From Sinotaia quadrata (taxonomy: Eukaryota > Mollusca > Gastropoda > Architaenioglossa > Viviparidae), in NCBI GenBank assembly GCA_028829895.1, contig CM054182.1, positions 65,028,379 to 65,092,378 of the forward strand: DNA of 64,000 nucleotides. The letters run 5' to 3'. The position numbers and the translations under genes are program-made. The notes under the pieces were generated by a model, which made no database searches, was not told the origin of the DNA, and saw nothing but the letters and a program-made list of their open reading frames with translations. How positions within the stretch are numbered: position 1 is the first letter of the stretch; every line of letters starts with the position of its first letter. Shown here piece by piece: positions 25,301 through 36,822 of the stretch.

Positions 25301-28300
25301 ACAATATATTCATAGTATCATTAACAACAATAAAGATAACACTTAATCAGTTACACTTACAGTCTCAGTATGTAAACTATACTTTATTGGACATCAGCAT
25401 TATTGTCTCTGATATTGTTAGTTTAACATGAAAGTTTCTCAAATTAGTATTATTTCCATAAAATGAAAAATGTATAGAGGATGTGGTGGAGTAAATTTGC
25501 CTATCCTGATTTCTAAATTTAAGTGTTGTATAAATTGTATAATGTCATAAGTGACCCAAAATTTGGGCACTCCTTATGATAGTATTTTTTGTAAGTGTTA
25601 AAGTTGGAAGTAAACAACTCAGGTGGAGAATGTGCTCGAAAACTGCTGATGCAATCCAAACCAGTTCTAACTGGATGAGCATTTTTTCTGACTAATAGCC
25701 TCACACTTTTCATGACAAATTTATCGAATTGGGATGGACCGAAAGTTATTTTCAGTTTTGTTGAAGAAAGTCTATATTCCAATCACTTTGATTTGAATTA
25801 AACTTGAGTCTGGTCATAAAGGCGATCGTTTGCTTATGGCAAGTTAACTGACTGATAAAGAAAGAATGGACTTAGAAATATTTCATACATGTTTGCTATT
25901 GATCTATGATCTGAACTGGAGAAATTTTTATGTAATTGAACCATTATTTCTAGGTTCACCAATTTGATTACATTGTACAGTATACTTGTGAATTTTGATT
26001 GATGCTATATTTCCTATGCTCTGTGCGTATCGGGTTAACGAAACTGTTGCAGGGTTTATAAGTTGAGAATGTTTGTAAGACTAAGAGAGAAAGGAGTTTT
26101 AGAAATGAAATATGCCTGAAGTTTAGTGCTGCCTTAATTTGACTTTCAATGAAAGAAGTGTGCCCTTTTTTTTTTGTTTGGTGCATTTGATCCGCTTTAG
26201 GCCACAGTGACTACTGTACTCTGCAGGATCAAGGTGTGTGTGTGTCCAACATTGTCATTGAACTTATCAGTAAATGTGTTGCTGTAAGTTGATTCCTGTG
26301 AATTCTGTTCCAGAGACAATACGGTGGAAAAATGAGGCTTGAGATAGGTCATGAGAATTCACAAAGATTATTTTGAACATTCCTCGTGGTGTGCTGAGTA
26401 GCATAGAGGAAAATTTGGGAACATTCCTCCTGAGGTGCTTGATAGCACAAGAGAAATTTGGGATGATTTTCCATGGTGTTCTTGGAGAGCATCAAAGATT
26501 CTAGAACAAAACACCCCTAGAAGGGGTATGTGGAACCATCATCTAAATAAAAAAGGTAGTTGCAAACCATGTGATTGTGAATATGTGCTAATGTCAGCAG
26601 CCCTCATTGAAAAAAGGATTGTGTACATTGAGTGATTGACTTTAATTGCTTCTCTATAACTCCGCACATTTCTATGATGTATGACATCCATGAACTTGAT
26701 TTTATATATATATAAGATAATTGACTGCTGATGTCTATGCTAGGATAAACTGAACGATTGTCTAGCATTAATTGATATTGTTGTGAAGTGATGTAAATGT
26801 CAACGCTCTTTTGATTATAATTTATATTCATATGCTGTGTATTTACTATTAAATTTTTTGACCTTAACATATTGATAACCATATGTTGGAGAAATAGGGG
26901 TGGATGAGGGCTCATTAAATACAGATTATAAGACAAATTTATTTTCTCCTTTGGTAAGAAGTTTTATTAGTTTGCTCTCTAATTAAAAGTTGCTTTGTTA
27001 ACATGCATGAAATATCTACTTGGTACAAAATGATATTTCAAATATAATAAGCCCAATGTCTAAGACAGTAAACAGTTATTTTTATTTGGCTCTTTCAAAT
27101 TCTATACTAAACATAAATCATGACATTAGCCACAAATGTCATGAATATTTTGAATTTAAAAATGGTTTGCAATTCTTCTCTGAGTGTGTCAATTGTCATT
27201 CCTTGTATACAACTTCTGAACACATTTACAGAGTTCACACAGTTATATGCTTTGCATATAAAAAATTATAAGGCATCACATATTAACTGTCTTAAAGGAA
27301 TGAGATACTTTAGCCATCACTGATCACGTCCCCAAGTAAATATTTAGTGGAGATGGACAGTTATATCAGTTTTTTTCCCCTAATAAGTAATATCCAAAAT
27401 ACAAAAGTATCCAAAATTAAATGTGCTGACTATCTAACCCAATTAAAACAATCAAACTAACCTGGGAATATGCCTCTGAATGAGGCATAACACTTTTGTG
27501 AGGCGTGGTACCCGACTTCAAGTCATTTCTGAAAACAAAATTTAATTTTTTAAAATATAATTTTATGAAGTTACTGAAACATCTAATGCCAAAATAATTG
27601 TAAAAAAAAATAAAGATGATGCATTTTGAAAGAAATAAATATAAAATATATTTTATCAAGCTAATACTTTTCATTTTTATTCTTATAGTTATACTAAACA
27701 TAGATAAACCTTTTATATACCATTAAGCAATCAAAACATTCTGATTTGAAAATTACAAAATTACAGTATTAATATTTATTAGTAATTAAAATGAGTGGTT
27801 GTAGATTTATTAAGTGTTAAGTTTTTTAAAGAGAGAAAAATAAGTTTTAAAATAACTGTTTTGAATTATATTTAAACCAATTCCCACCCAATAAACCATC
27901 ATTATAAAAAATATATATACATGTACATTAAAAGAAAACAGGTAGAAGATGATATAATTATTTTTTTTAAATATAAAAGCACACAAAATCTTTTTAATTT
28001 CTGTAATAGTGATTAGAAACCTAAATTATAAAATGTTTGACAATTTGTCTCAGCTTTGTTTTCCTACTTAATAAATTGCTGGATTTCAAAAGCAGTTTTT
28101 TCTTTGAAATAGTTTTAGTCGACTTTGTTGAATGTTAACTCTAATGGTTGCCTTGAACCTGAAATTATCTCATCTATATATTGAAATGTTTGGAACCAAT
28201 TCCAATAGTAAACATAAGCCAATGAGGTATATGCACACAAAAAATGTGAAACTAAAGGTGCCAATTATTAAAAGGAAACAATGTTTATGCATTCATCCAA

Positions 28301-31300
28301 TAGGAAGGGAGCCAGTTATAAAAAGTGTATATGAAGCCAATTATTGAATTAAACAATGCAAACATTTTATGTATACATATTTGGAATATGAAGGGTGCCA
28401 ATTTAAAAAGGAATGCAAAGGGAATTAATCATAAAAAGTGAACATATTGTGCTGAAATAATGTGAAATAAGACTTTAAGAGCTGATTATAAAAAGTGAAC
28501 ATAAAAGAGCTTTTTTAAAATGTGAAACAAGAATCACTGTAAAAAAAAAAAACAGGATCATACAAAGTATCTCATTAATTTACATGAGAATTCATGTAAA
28601 AGGCAAATATGATATGCCATTTTAAAATGTGGAATAGGAGCTGATTTAGTATGTTGTTTTTGTTTTTTTTTAAATGGAGCCTTTTGGAATGTGAAAAAAA
28701 GTGAAACTTGTAAAAATTACAAGGAAAATTATGTTTCCTTAAGAGATTTCTTCTAGTTACAAAACTATTGTTATTGCTCCAATGAATATCTGTTTGCATG
28801 AGTTTTTATTTTTTTAATGAATATCAAGTAAATATGAATTACTATTAACAAATATACACACTCGGTAAAAGTAATACAGGATTAGGATGGTACTAATCAA
28901 AAATTTAGTTTGAAAAAATTAGTAAAATTATTTTGATAAATTGTTCACCAGCTATAATTTGAAGATCAATTCCCTTCCAGTTCCAGAAAACCTTTTAATC
29001 ACATTCCACTGGCATACGATACATACATGCATCCCTATTGTTCTCTGGCTATTATTACATTTACAGTACTAATTCTGAAAATGAGTTGCCAAGTTTGGAT
29101 GTGCAGTCATGACAGATAAGATGCAGATATTAATTTATTATGAATTTTAAAAAAAAAAACATATGTACAGAAATGTTTAAACTAAGTATATGTTTTATAA
29201 ACATACAATGTGCTATGTTTAGTTGTTGATTTTTTCTTTCTAAATTGTTATTTTTCAAAGATGAGAGTTGGTAGGTGGCAGCTGTAATTTAATAGGAAAG
29301 AAGTCTGGGGAGAACATTTTTAAAGATGAAATGCTATTTCACATTTTCAGTGAGCAAATACTAAACATATTTAAATGAGCTGAAGTCTAGCAAATGCAAT
29401 GAATATCTCTGGCCCAAATACTAAACACATTTACATGAATCAAAGTCAACCAAAATAATCAAAGGAAATCCACTCTCAGAGAATAATCATATAATGTTAG
29501 AGGTATAAAAATTAATATGAAATGAAAATGCTTGATGACTTATTTATTAAAATACAGTTAACAATGAATAACATTCTTTCTTTGTGGAGAGTTTAATCCT
29601 GATGAATTTTCATCCATGCTTGATCTCCATGGCATTAATAAGAGAAATAAATATGCATAATCTGAATTTAAAAAAAGAAGACTAATGCCTAATGTTCATG
29701 CTTTATTTAGTCAATTGCTCTGCACTTGGTAAACACAAATAAAGACCAAGGTTGATATGGAATTCAGCCATTTGCTCTTCATTAACTAGACACAAATAAA
29801 GATGAGGAAACATTGTTGGTACTACTGATACTGATAGTCAATGTGTGATACATACTTCAGTTCCTGCTCATGCAGCAAGTCTTCCTTGTGGACAGCAGAA
29901 ATGCCATAGTCTCCAAGTGGGTGAAACTGGAAGTTTTCAAAAGACAGTACTATAATTATAAAGACATTCTTAGAGTTAGAGTTGATATACAATTTATTTA
30001 ATTTTTAAAATAATAATTACATGTTATGTTACTAGTTTAATATTCTTTTACAAGAATGATTTGTAAATATCTCTCTTTGAAAGTCTTTCAATTCAGAACT
30101 GAATTTGTTTTGTTTAAAAAAAAAAGTAAAAATATTTATTGATTTAAAATTAAAACCTGAATATTAAAAAAGATTAATTTAATAAACACAATAGGCTAAT
30201 CCCTACTTACTAGTTACTTGTATTAGTTGTAATATTTTAAAAATACAAACTATATAATAATATAAGTTATATTTCTTATTTGCCATGCTTGCCACTGATT
30301 CACATAGTACTAGTAGGGAAATAAAAATAATTTGTGAAAATCTTAGAATATAATTTGCAACAAGGGAGGTATATGACTTTATTAGTTTATAAGACATATT
30401 TATGCATCACCTCATCTTACTACTATTACTTACTAGTTACTACTGTACTAGTCAAGGGTTCAAAACCACCAGGGCAGTAATTGGGATAACAGTTAACACC
30501 AATAATAAAAATAATATTATTTAACACTATAAAAAAAAATACAAGAGGTTTTCTTAACATAGTGGAATTAACAACACCATCTAAACAAAATTGGTTAAGC
30601 ATTCTGTAATCAAATAAAATCATTTAAGTTGATTTAACAGCTTTAATTATTTTAGATTTACTAAATTAAAAGTGTACAACTACAAGTACAAGGTTGTTTG
30701 GGGTTTTATTTATTTATTTATTTTGTGGTTGATTTTCCTTTCTTTTAGTAGTGCTATCTCCACTATCATATTCATAGTGACTATGTCAGTATGTGACAAA
30801 GGTAGCTCTAAACCATGTACTAAAGCATTTCTTGGCCAAATATACAAACTCTCAATATATAGGCCTACTACTTACTAGTATAGTATGTGGTATACATGAT
30901 TTAGAGATACTAAAAGAATATATGTCAGTGAATTTTAAGCAATCAACTTTTTTTTTATATATTAAAAAGTTGCTACATTTCATTTGAAAACATAAGATGG
31001 TCATGGTGGTACTGGTAGGAACTAAATACATAAAAATTAAAAACCATTTCTTTTTCAAATTATGGCCTAGATAAATGCTGTATGAAAACAAACCACTAAC
31101 CTACTAACTATCTTTTACTCACGAAAACTTAAATTTCATAAACACACACACGCAAAATAGGCCTATATATATACTGGTAACATTTCCGGGTACACTTCCC
31201 AATAGGTCAAAAGACACTCACGTAAAGCTCACGACGAAAGCGATTTGAACGTCGAGTGGCGACAAGTGCCAGGTATGTAGCTCCACCCATGCAGAGCAGG

Positions 31301-31551
31301 AACATAATGAAAAAGACAGGTCCGACGAACTGTGCGTTCCAGTCCCAAAAGTATACATGTCTCATACGGAGGGCGACGAGCAAAATTCCTATGAAGAAGC
31401 AAACGAACCCAAAGCCTGCCACAAACTGGGCCAGGCGACTCGGAAACCGTCCTGGTCCCAGAGAAATAGCGTTCAAATCTGAACGGATACCACTCTGGAC
31501 GTACGCATGGTATGCGTCAATTGTATCTTTGTCCAAAAGTTTATCCTTCAT
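19345..31551 (-). CDS. Two-membrane-segment protein with R/P/D-rich tail
   Basis: I do not recognise the family. Six exons join in phase with GT/AG borders: 31551-31222, 29926-29856, 27528-27462, 25034-24676, 21213-20965 and 19396-19345, giving 375 aa. Start is the first in-frame ATG (MKDKLLDKDT), with A at -3 and an in-frame stop upstream. Membrane segments lie at about residues 39-61 (FVAGFGFVCFFIGILLVAL) and 74-97 (FVGPVFFIMFLLCMGG). A basic stop follows (RRSNRFRRELY), suggesting both long ends face the same side. The rest is hydrophilic: HPLGDYGISAVHKEDLL, then an exon of DDRRRGPPP repeats, then proline/arginine-rich sequence ending VGKDSESEL. A 35-nt alternative exon (24572-24538) can replace the repeat exon, giving 267 aa. 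Exons and frame are well supported. The function is unknown. Confidence 0.85.
20230..20430. repeat. Imperfect ~80-bp repeat, 3 copies, in intron
   Basis: Copies contain GCATTTAGATGATAATAAAA and GTGAAAAGTATGACCCAGCA-like ends, the last copy being shortened. It lies within the last intron of the minus-strand membrane gene. Confidence 0.7.
20965..21213 (-). CDS. Exon 5 of the membrane gene (dual open frame)
   Basis: This 249-nt exon is entered with one base completing an arginine codon and left in phase 2 (GC|GTGAGT). It encodes a tail with GPPPNEQRGPPPNGQ, PPEGRGRQSPPPKG and RFLDKSPVA. If the intron is retained the frame stops two codons later (…VAA). If it is spliced, exon 6 adds PGMVKLDVGKDSESEL. 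A second frame through the exon is also stop-free and would be used if both exon 4 and the 35-nt exon were spliced in. Confidence 0.8.
24538..24572 (-). CDS. 35-nt alternative exon of the membrane gene
   Basis: A short exon with strong signals: a branch-like TACTAAT, a TTTTAACTCAG acceptor and a GACAG|GTGAGT donor. Joined from exon 3 it reads RTEHVNEIDVD and leaves two bases (AG) that complete the same arginine codon as exon 4 does. Its length (35) and that of exon 4 (359) are both 2 modulo 3. Either fits alone, and both together shift the frame. This predicts mutually exclusive use or a frame switch. Confidence 0.65.
24676..25034 (-). CDS. Exon 4 of the membrane gene (DDRRRGPPP repeat)
   Basis: This 359-nt exon starts SNIDRRSHRGHNNQAYRHGP and then runs into tandem DDRRRGPPP units. 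Seven 27-bp copies lie at 24727-24915, followed on the coding side by two 24-bp copies at 24679-24726 (DERPRGPP-type). The units alternate acidic, basic and proline blocks and are predicted disordered. The open frames on the opposite strand and in other phases here are by-products of the repeat. Confidence 0.85.
24679..24915 (-). repeat. Coding minisatellite, 7 x 27 bp plus 2 x 24 bp
   Basis: Nearly identical in-frame units encoding nine residues (DDRRRGPPP) lie within exon 4. Differences are mostly silent, GAT/GAC in the second Asp codon. Copy number is likely to vary between alleles. Confidence 0.95.
26360..26515. repeat. ~46-bp x 3 diverged tandem repeat
   Basis: Three imperfect units share CATTCCTC..GTGCT and GAGCAT/TAGCA..AGA motifs, in the intron between exons 3 and 4 of the membrane gene and directly before the dispersed repeat copy at 26525. 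Confidence 0.5.
26525..26965 (+). repeat. Dispersed repeat, copy A
   Basis: This shares ordered blocks with 60025-60340. The blocks are GTTGCAAACCA(T/C)GTG, GTGCTAATGTCAGC, CATTTCTATGATG, then TTTTATATATATATA. After an extra ~150 bases in this copy come GGATGAGGGCTCATTAAATA and TTTCTCCTTTGGTAA. It is an interspersed element of about 300 bp, diverged between copies. No coding capacity or terminal repeats were recognised. Confidence 0.65.
29330..29460. repeat. Short diverged duplication in intron
   Basis: Two imperfect copies of a segment containing AAATACTAAACA(T/C)ATTTA and AAGTC(T/A)A(G/A)C lie in the intron between exons 2 and 3 of the membrane gene. Confidence 0.45.
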
Positions 31552-31599
31552 TTTGACGAATATAACACAACATAAAATGAAGAAAAATAACAACAGCCT

Positions 31600-31655
31600 C
31601 CTGGACAACCTAGGAAGCCATGATGATCGCGGTTGTTTCCTGATTTCCCATCAAC
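31600..31655 (-). other. Upstream short ORF in the membrane gene leader
   Basis: In the presumed 5' leader an ATG opens a 13-codon frame (MGNQETTAIIMAS, then TAG) ending just over 50 bases before the main ATG and out of frame with it. If transcribed it could reduce or regulate translation of the main protein. The transcription start was not determined. Confidence 0.35.
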
Positions 31656-31682
31656 CTTAGCGCATTTTTCTTTTTATTTACC

Positions 31683-31714
31683 TGCGCATGCGAAATGGGG
31701 CGCACCTGTCCAAT
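31683..31714 (-). promoter_or_regulatory. NRF1-like site and CCAAT near membrane gene start
   Basis: TGCGCATGCG at 31683-31692 matches the palindromic NRF1 consensus except at its edge. A CCAAT lies at 31710-31714. Both are about 130-165 bases upstream of the minus-strand start codon, in a locally CpG-richer patch. That position is right for a housekeeping-type TATA-less promoter. Confidence 0.4.
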
Positions 31715-31739
31715 GATTTTACAGGTAGGCAAAAACTAG

Positions 31740-33190
31740 CGGTGACTACCCACAGAGGCTTGGTTTAGATCGCAGTTATTTCCCTTGGATTGTTGGTCGG
31801 ATATTTAGCTGTTCCTACTGTATATTGATTTTCAACTAAATTTTGTTGAACTCATCTCGACAATATTATTTTTAGTTTGTTTCTTAGTTATTGTTGTTAT
31901 TTTTTTCGTTTCTTTCAAACTACATGTATATGCTTGATCAGCTAATAAAAGTTAAGCTTAAAGTAACTCGGCATCCAAATACACATCTAGTCAGAACTGT
32001 CATCTTCCAGCATTTGCTGATTTCGTGCACTTGTGCTGTCCAGTTTGAAGTGAATGATCTGTGTGACATGGTCAAAGCTTTAAATAAAACTTACTTATAT
32101 TTATATATGCTGCAACAGAGTTTTTATTCGTTTGAAAATCGAAGGAGCCCACCACCGAAGCTCTGCACAAGACACACACACACACACCCGGTGCCACTGC
32201 CTCTACACGAGACAAAGCGGTATATGCATGCTTTTATTCGTGGATAGTCCGTTTTCTACCGCTTTTTCCTTGCCTTCGTCCCTGCTTTGCTCTTCCCCTT
32301 AGTAGTGTTTCTTATGCGAATAAACTTTTGTCTGGATTAAACCACTCATCGAGTCTTTCTTCATCTACAGTTTCAAAGCCTCCAGTCTAATTTAGCATTA
32401 AATAAACAATTATATAAAAACAATATCATCTGACATTCCTTCGCCTTCTATTAGAATGTAAACCACGAATTTCGATGTCGAGTCTGATATTTAGGTTTAG
32501 GTCTCTCGTGTTCAGTGACCTGATCCTGTGAGGGATATGCTACTGGCAACCCATTCCTGTTTGGGTGACTCGAGACTGACTTACTTCCCCTTGTAGGTTC
32601 TTGGTGACATCACCAGGTCTGGCTGATTAGCAGTTTCTATGAAGCTCCTTCTTCATGTAACAGATGACGTGTAGTTATCTGTCCTTAAATGCTGCAGTTC
32701 CAGTTCACATAGAGGTAAGCAGTGGAACTGCACTGTTCCCCACTTGATGATCCAAACCTGACACTAACTGTACTGTTAGAACATGTAAGTTAGAGATAGT
32801 CCTCATGTGACATGAATGCTTTCAATTCCTTTCGACATTATTAAATTTTTTAGAGAGAGACTGTTAATATTGATAAAGATTACAAAACCTTTTGTGCCTA
32901 AGACTAGCACTCATGTTTTCTTTCGCAATGTTGACTCTCCTGTTAGAAAGGTTAGAGTTCTTCCTTTTCAAGTCAAAGGTATATTCCTTACCTTTTTATG
33001 TTGAGGCATACAAATATTTTAATCGTTTGTGAAAGCTTCACTGTCTGCCAATAGATTAGATTATCTTCAGACTGTAGGTAAAGAAACTACGACCGGAGGT
33101 CAAACTTTAAAATGTTTGTGTATCTTACGAGACTTTTGTTCTGTAAATTCTTTTAATGAAAAACTTTTCAAAATTGTATTTTCACCCTCA
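31740..33190. other. Intergenic, possibly old LINE body
   Basis: No intact gene. The open frames at 31891-32247, 32816-33004 and 33029-33217 have no recognised domain. Because a reverse-transcriptase remnant follows on the same strand, part of 32800-33190 may be decayed sequence of the same element. Confidence 0.35.
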
Positions 33191-33194
33191 TATA

Positions 33195-33480
33195 ACGTCC
33201 CGCGAATTGTTTGCTGATGAAACTCAGATGCACAAGACTGGCCATTTGAAGAAATCAATCAGCCGTCCAATGCCCTGAGGACTGCATTTCTGATGTCGTC
33301 AAGGCTGAAATGTAACAAGTATCAAATGAATGATAAGAAAATTCAAACCGTATTGACCACTTCAAAACGAAAATCATCTTCACATCAGATTCTCTTCCAC
33401 AATCGATTAACATCAGTGGCATTTCTATCAAGTTTATCCAATCATTGAGAATCGTGGCTGCCATACACGGCACTTACTCT
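33195..33480 (+). pseudogene. Decayed LINE reverse transcriptase fragment
   Basis: Scattered over three frames are pieces typical of a non-LTR reverse transcriptase. LFADETQMHK resembles the catalytic FADDTQLYK strand, with Glu in place of the second Asp. DCISDVVKA is followed by CNKYQMNDKKIQTVL (family pattern NKLxLNxxKTxxxL). SKRKSSSHQ is followed by PQSINISGISIKFIQSLRIV (pattern just before NLG). Frameshifts and stops make it inactive. It resembles the CR1/jockey group more than RTE, but the clade is not certain. Confidence 0.6.
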
Positions 33481-33499
33481 GTTTGCTTCACCATGCTGT

Positions 33500-33595
33500 G
33501 CTCTTATCATCATCCTTGTCACCACCACTACCATCACCATCATCATCATCACCATCATCATCTTCTTCTTCATCATCATCATTATCATTATGGAA
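33500..33595. repeat. (CAT/CAC)n trinucleotide repeat
   Basis: Imperfect triplet run giving poly-His frames on the plus strand and poly-Met/Val frames on the minus strand. These are artefacts. Confidence 0.85.
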
Positions 33596-34203
33596 TAACC
33601 ATAAACTCTAAACGCACTCTTGTAAAGATTAACAGGTGAAAAAAAAAAATGCTTCAGCGAAAGGTGGAGAAAGTGTGTAATATCTTTCATGCCTGGTATG
33701 TCCTATTTTACGAATTGTAGTTTTTTTTAAAGAAAAAGAATACAAATTCCATCTCGAACAGATAATGCATGTAAACGCATTTAAATATGACTTTCCTTGC
33801 ATTTTCTTTTTATTCAGTTATTTACTTTTTTTTAAGTCATGAATTTTAATCCATTTTTTACAATTTCAGATACGTGATACACATCTTTCAGTAATAGATG
33901 ACTAGAGGGTGAAAATTACATGACTGAAAAAGTGTTTTACAAGTATTTTTTATTTCTATTTTCAATTTATTTTTTTAATTTTTCTGCGCTGCCCTTTAGC
34001 TGTCAATAAAAAAATAAAAATGTGTAGGTAAACGCTGGATCGCGAGAATGTGCGAGAAAGCTCCGGGAATGTTGCCAAGGGCCACGTGATCGATAGTTCG
34101 TTGTTGGAAAAACTGATAGAGGCGAGTTGAGGTTGACGGCTCAGCGAGAAGTGGCAGCCGCTGCCGTGTACTAAATCTCAAGTAATTTATTAGAAAGCAA
34201 AAC

Positions 34204-34320
34204 GCGCGCGCACGCACGCATACACACACACACACACCCACCCACCCACACACACACACCCACACACACACACACACCCATACACACACACACACACATA
34301 CCCATACACATACACACACA

Positions 34321-34355
<35 letters not shown>
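34204..34355. repeat. (CA)n microsatellite, interrupted
   Basis: CA-rich tract with CCCA and CATA interruptions, opened by a CGCGCG motif. Open frames over it are artefacts. Confidence 0.9.
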
Positions 34356-34357
<2 letters not shown>

Positions 34358-35444
34358 ATTTCACTTCACCCCCATTCCACAACACCTTTCGATTGTTGCT
34401 TTCTCACCTACATCTTTTTAATTTGAGTAACGCAGCGAGTGCATTAGTAGCAAATAAAGTAATATATTTAATTTTATGTCACAAAACTGAAGTTCCCTTT
34501 TTCTCGAAATATAGTACACAGTTTTCTTTATTTTATAATTCTGTTTTTCATAAGTCTTTCGTTTTCCTTATTTTTTAATTTCCTATTTTAAGGAAGTGAA
34601 TTATCTGCTGGAAGTAAAGTTTCGATCTTTTAATGAAACGACAGATGATTCGTGACATGAGTGGGTGTGATTGTGTGGTAGCTTTGATTTGTGATTCAGC
34701 AGTTGCTAGTGGTTTTGTTTGTTTGTTTTATGTTTATTAAAGAGTTATCTCTTTCAAATATCACTTCTTGAAAAACAACTTTCACACTGGTAGATAAATC
34801 TACTGACTGGGCAATACAGCAACAATAGTGTAAGAACCTGCTAGTTCGTGCGGTTGTCGATGTTTGAATTAAAAAAAAAAAATAGCGAGCCAAAGAATAA
34901 TTTTTATCTTACAATTCTTCACCATATTTAGTGTGCACTCAGGATTGGACATAAATTTAAGCAGGAACAACATCTCCACGATAAACTGACAACTGATTAA
35001 TGATATTGCAATACGACACTCGACACTCAAGAAGTCAATGTGGCCTGCAACGCCACCATTAGAATCAACATCCCGACAAGGCAGCTGCATCTGTTTGGAA
35101 ATAATACGAAATGAGGCCTCTAGCCACTGACCAAACTCCAGTAATATATTTGCCGTATAAGTAAGTGTACGAGACAAGCAAAGTGTGTATCGAACTAAAG
35201 AACATTAGAAAGTGGCTGAAATACTGCAGACCTCTGGTGGCGAATACTAACGCATTTACAACAACAGCGCCGATGGACTAAGGAGCCAGATCGAAGGGGT
35301 AAGAATGAAACAAGCGCAGAGGACCGCGTTTTACTCTCTTCTTACTCCGCCTGTCAATCTCCGACTTCATGCTCTCTGTCCGTGTCTGTGTCTCTGTGAT
35401 GCTTGTAGAACTTTAGACTATACCGGGTTCATTCTCTCTGCCAG

Positions 35445-35446
<2 letters not shown>

Positions 35447-35488
<42 letters not shown>

Positions 35489-35500
35489 CATGCGCGCGCG
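35447..35500. repeat. (TG)n microsatellite
   Basis: TG run followed by a GCGCGCGC patch, inside a stretch of TCTG/CTGT-rich sequence. Confidence 0.9.
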
Positions 35501-35982
35501 CTTCTCTTTATGCTTATAGAGCTTTAAGCAAAGCTTAATGTCTGTCTGTGTTGCACTTAAGAGAGGAGACAGAGATTAAATCAACTTCATTCTGGCTGTC
35601 TTGCTGTCTCTATGTCTTTCTCTGTGTCTGACTTTCTTTCTCTCTCATATATATATCTTGACTTCTGAAAGCTGCAGAAACATTACGTTTCACGTATCAA
35701 TCCTTGCTACCAGAGTTCTCTCCCCTCTTTTACAATAATTATCTTTCATACGCGAATGCGTTCGCTCGCTTTCTGTCCTTGACCCGCGAGGCGGTGTGAT
35801 GTTCCCGTTGTCCCGGTACTGATGTTTTGATTTAATTACATGCACGACTAATTTTTCTATCTCCCTTAAGTGCAACCACAGCAAATTCGCCATGACTATG
35901 TCCATACTTAGGATATTACGTCTTTCTGGTAAAGAGGGGACGAGCTAGACTGGCCGGACTGTGCTGGTTTGGTATTGCTCTT

Positions 35983-36300
35983 TTGCACCCTCTTTCTCTG
36001 CCCTTGTCTTCTGTTTCTCCTTTTCTCTCTCTCTCTTTCTCTAGCCTTGTCTTCTGTTTCTTCTTTTCTCTCTCTCTTTCTCTAGCCTTGTCTTCTGTTT
36101 CTTCTCTTCTCTTTCTCTGCCCTTGTCTCCTGTTTCTTCTTTTTTCTCTTTCTCTGCCCTTGTCTTCTGTTTCTTCTTTTTTCTCTTTCTCTGCCCTTGT
36201 CTTCTGTTTCTTCTTTTCTCTCTTCTTTTCTCTGCCCTTGTCTTCCGATTCTTAGTTTTTCCCCTCTCTCTCTCTTTGCCTTTGTCTTCTGGTTTTTTCT
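35983..36300. repeat. Pyrimidine-rich imperfect tandem repeat
   Basis: Seven or more variable units contain TCTGCCCTTGTCTTCTGTTT and TTCTTTTCTCT. The Leu/Ser/Phe-rich open frames are artefacts. Confidence 0.8.
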
Positions 36301-36569
36301 ATCTCTCTCACTGATTTTTTCAGATTCATTTTAGTGTCCGTTTTTTCCTTCCATCTGCTTTATTGGGTTGCATTTCTTTTTTTTACCCTAAGTTTGTCTG
36401 TTCTGTCTCCCACTTTCTCTGCTTCTCAAAAAAAGACCGTCTCTCATTCTTGTAGTGATTTATTGGTTGGTCTGATTGGCTCCACAGTTAACTCAATAGT
36501 CTCTACTCAGTCATGGTCTCTCGGTCAATACACATATGCGAAAAGGACGTATTCGACAAACTAGGTATA

Positions 36570-36822
36570 GTCACTGTCTATATTAAAGTGTTATGGATCT
36601 AACTAGACACACTGTCTATACTAAAGTGTCATGATTCTAACTAGACACACTGTCTATACTAAAGTGTCATGATTCTAACTAGACACACTGTCTCTACTAA
36701 AGTGTCATGATTCTAAATTAACTGGACACTGTGTATACTAAAGTGTCATGATTCTAACTAGACACACTGTCTCTACTAAAGTGTCATGATTCTAATCTAA
36801 CTAGACACACTGTCTATACTTT
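36570..36822. repeat. ~38-bp x 6 tandem repeat
   Basis: Units read AGTGTCATGATTCTAACTAG then ACACACTGTCTATACTAA. Two copies carry small insertions. Confidence 0.9.

Noticed and set aside
31552..31608. Extending the membrane protein N-terminus upstream with an extra hydrophobic stretch (LLLFFFILCCVIF)
   Set aside because: The upstream part would have to begin at a TTG; the first in-frame ATG is at 31551 with a good context.
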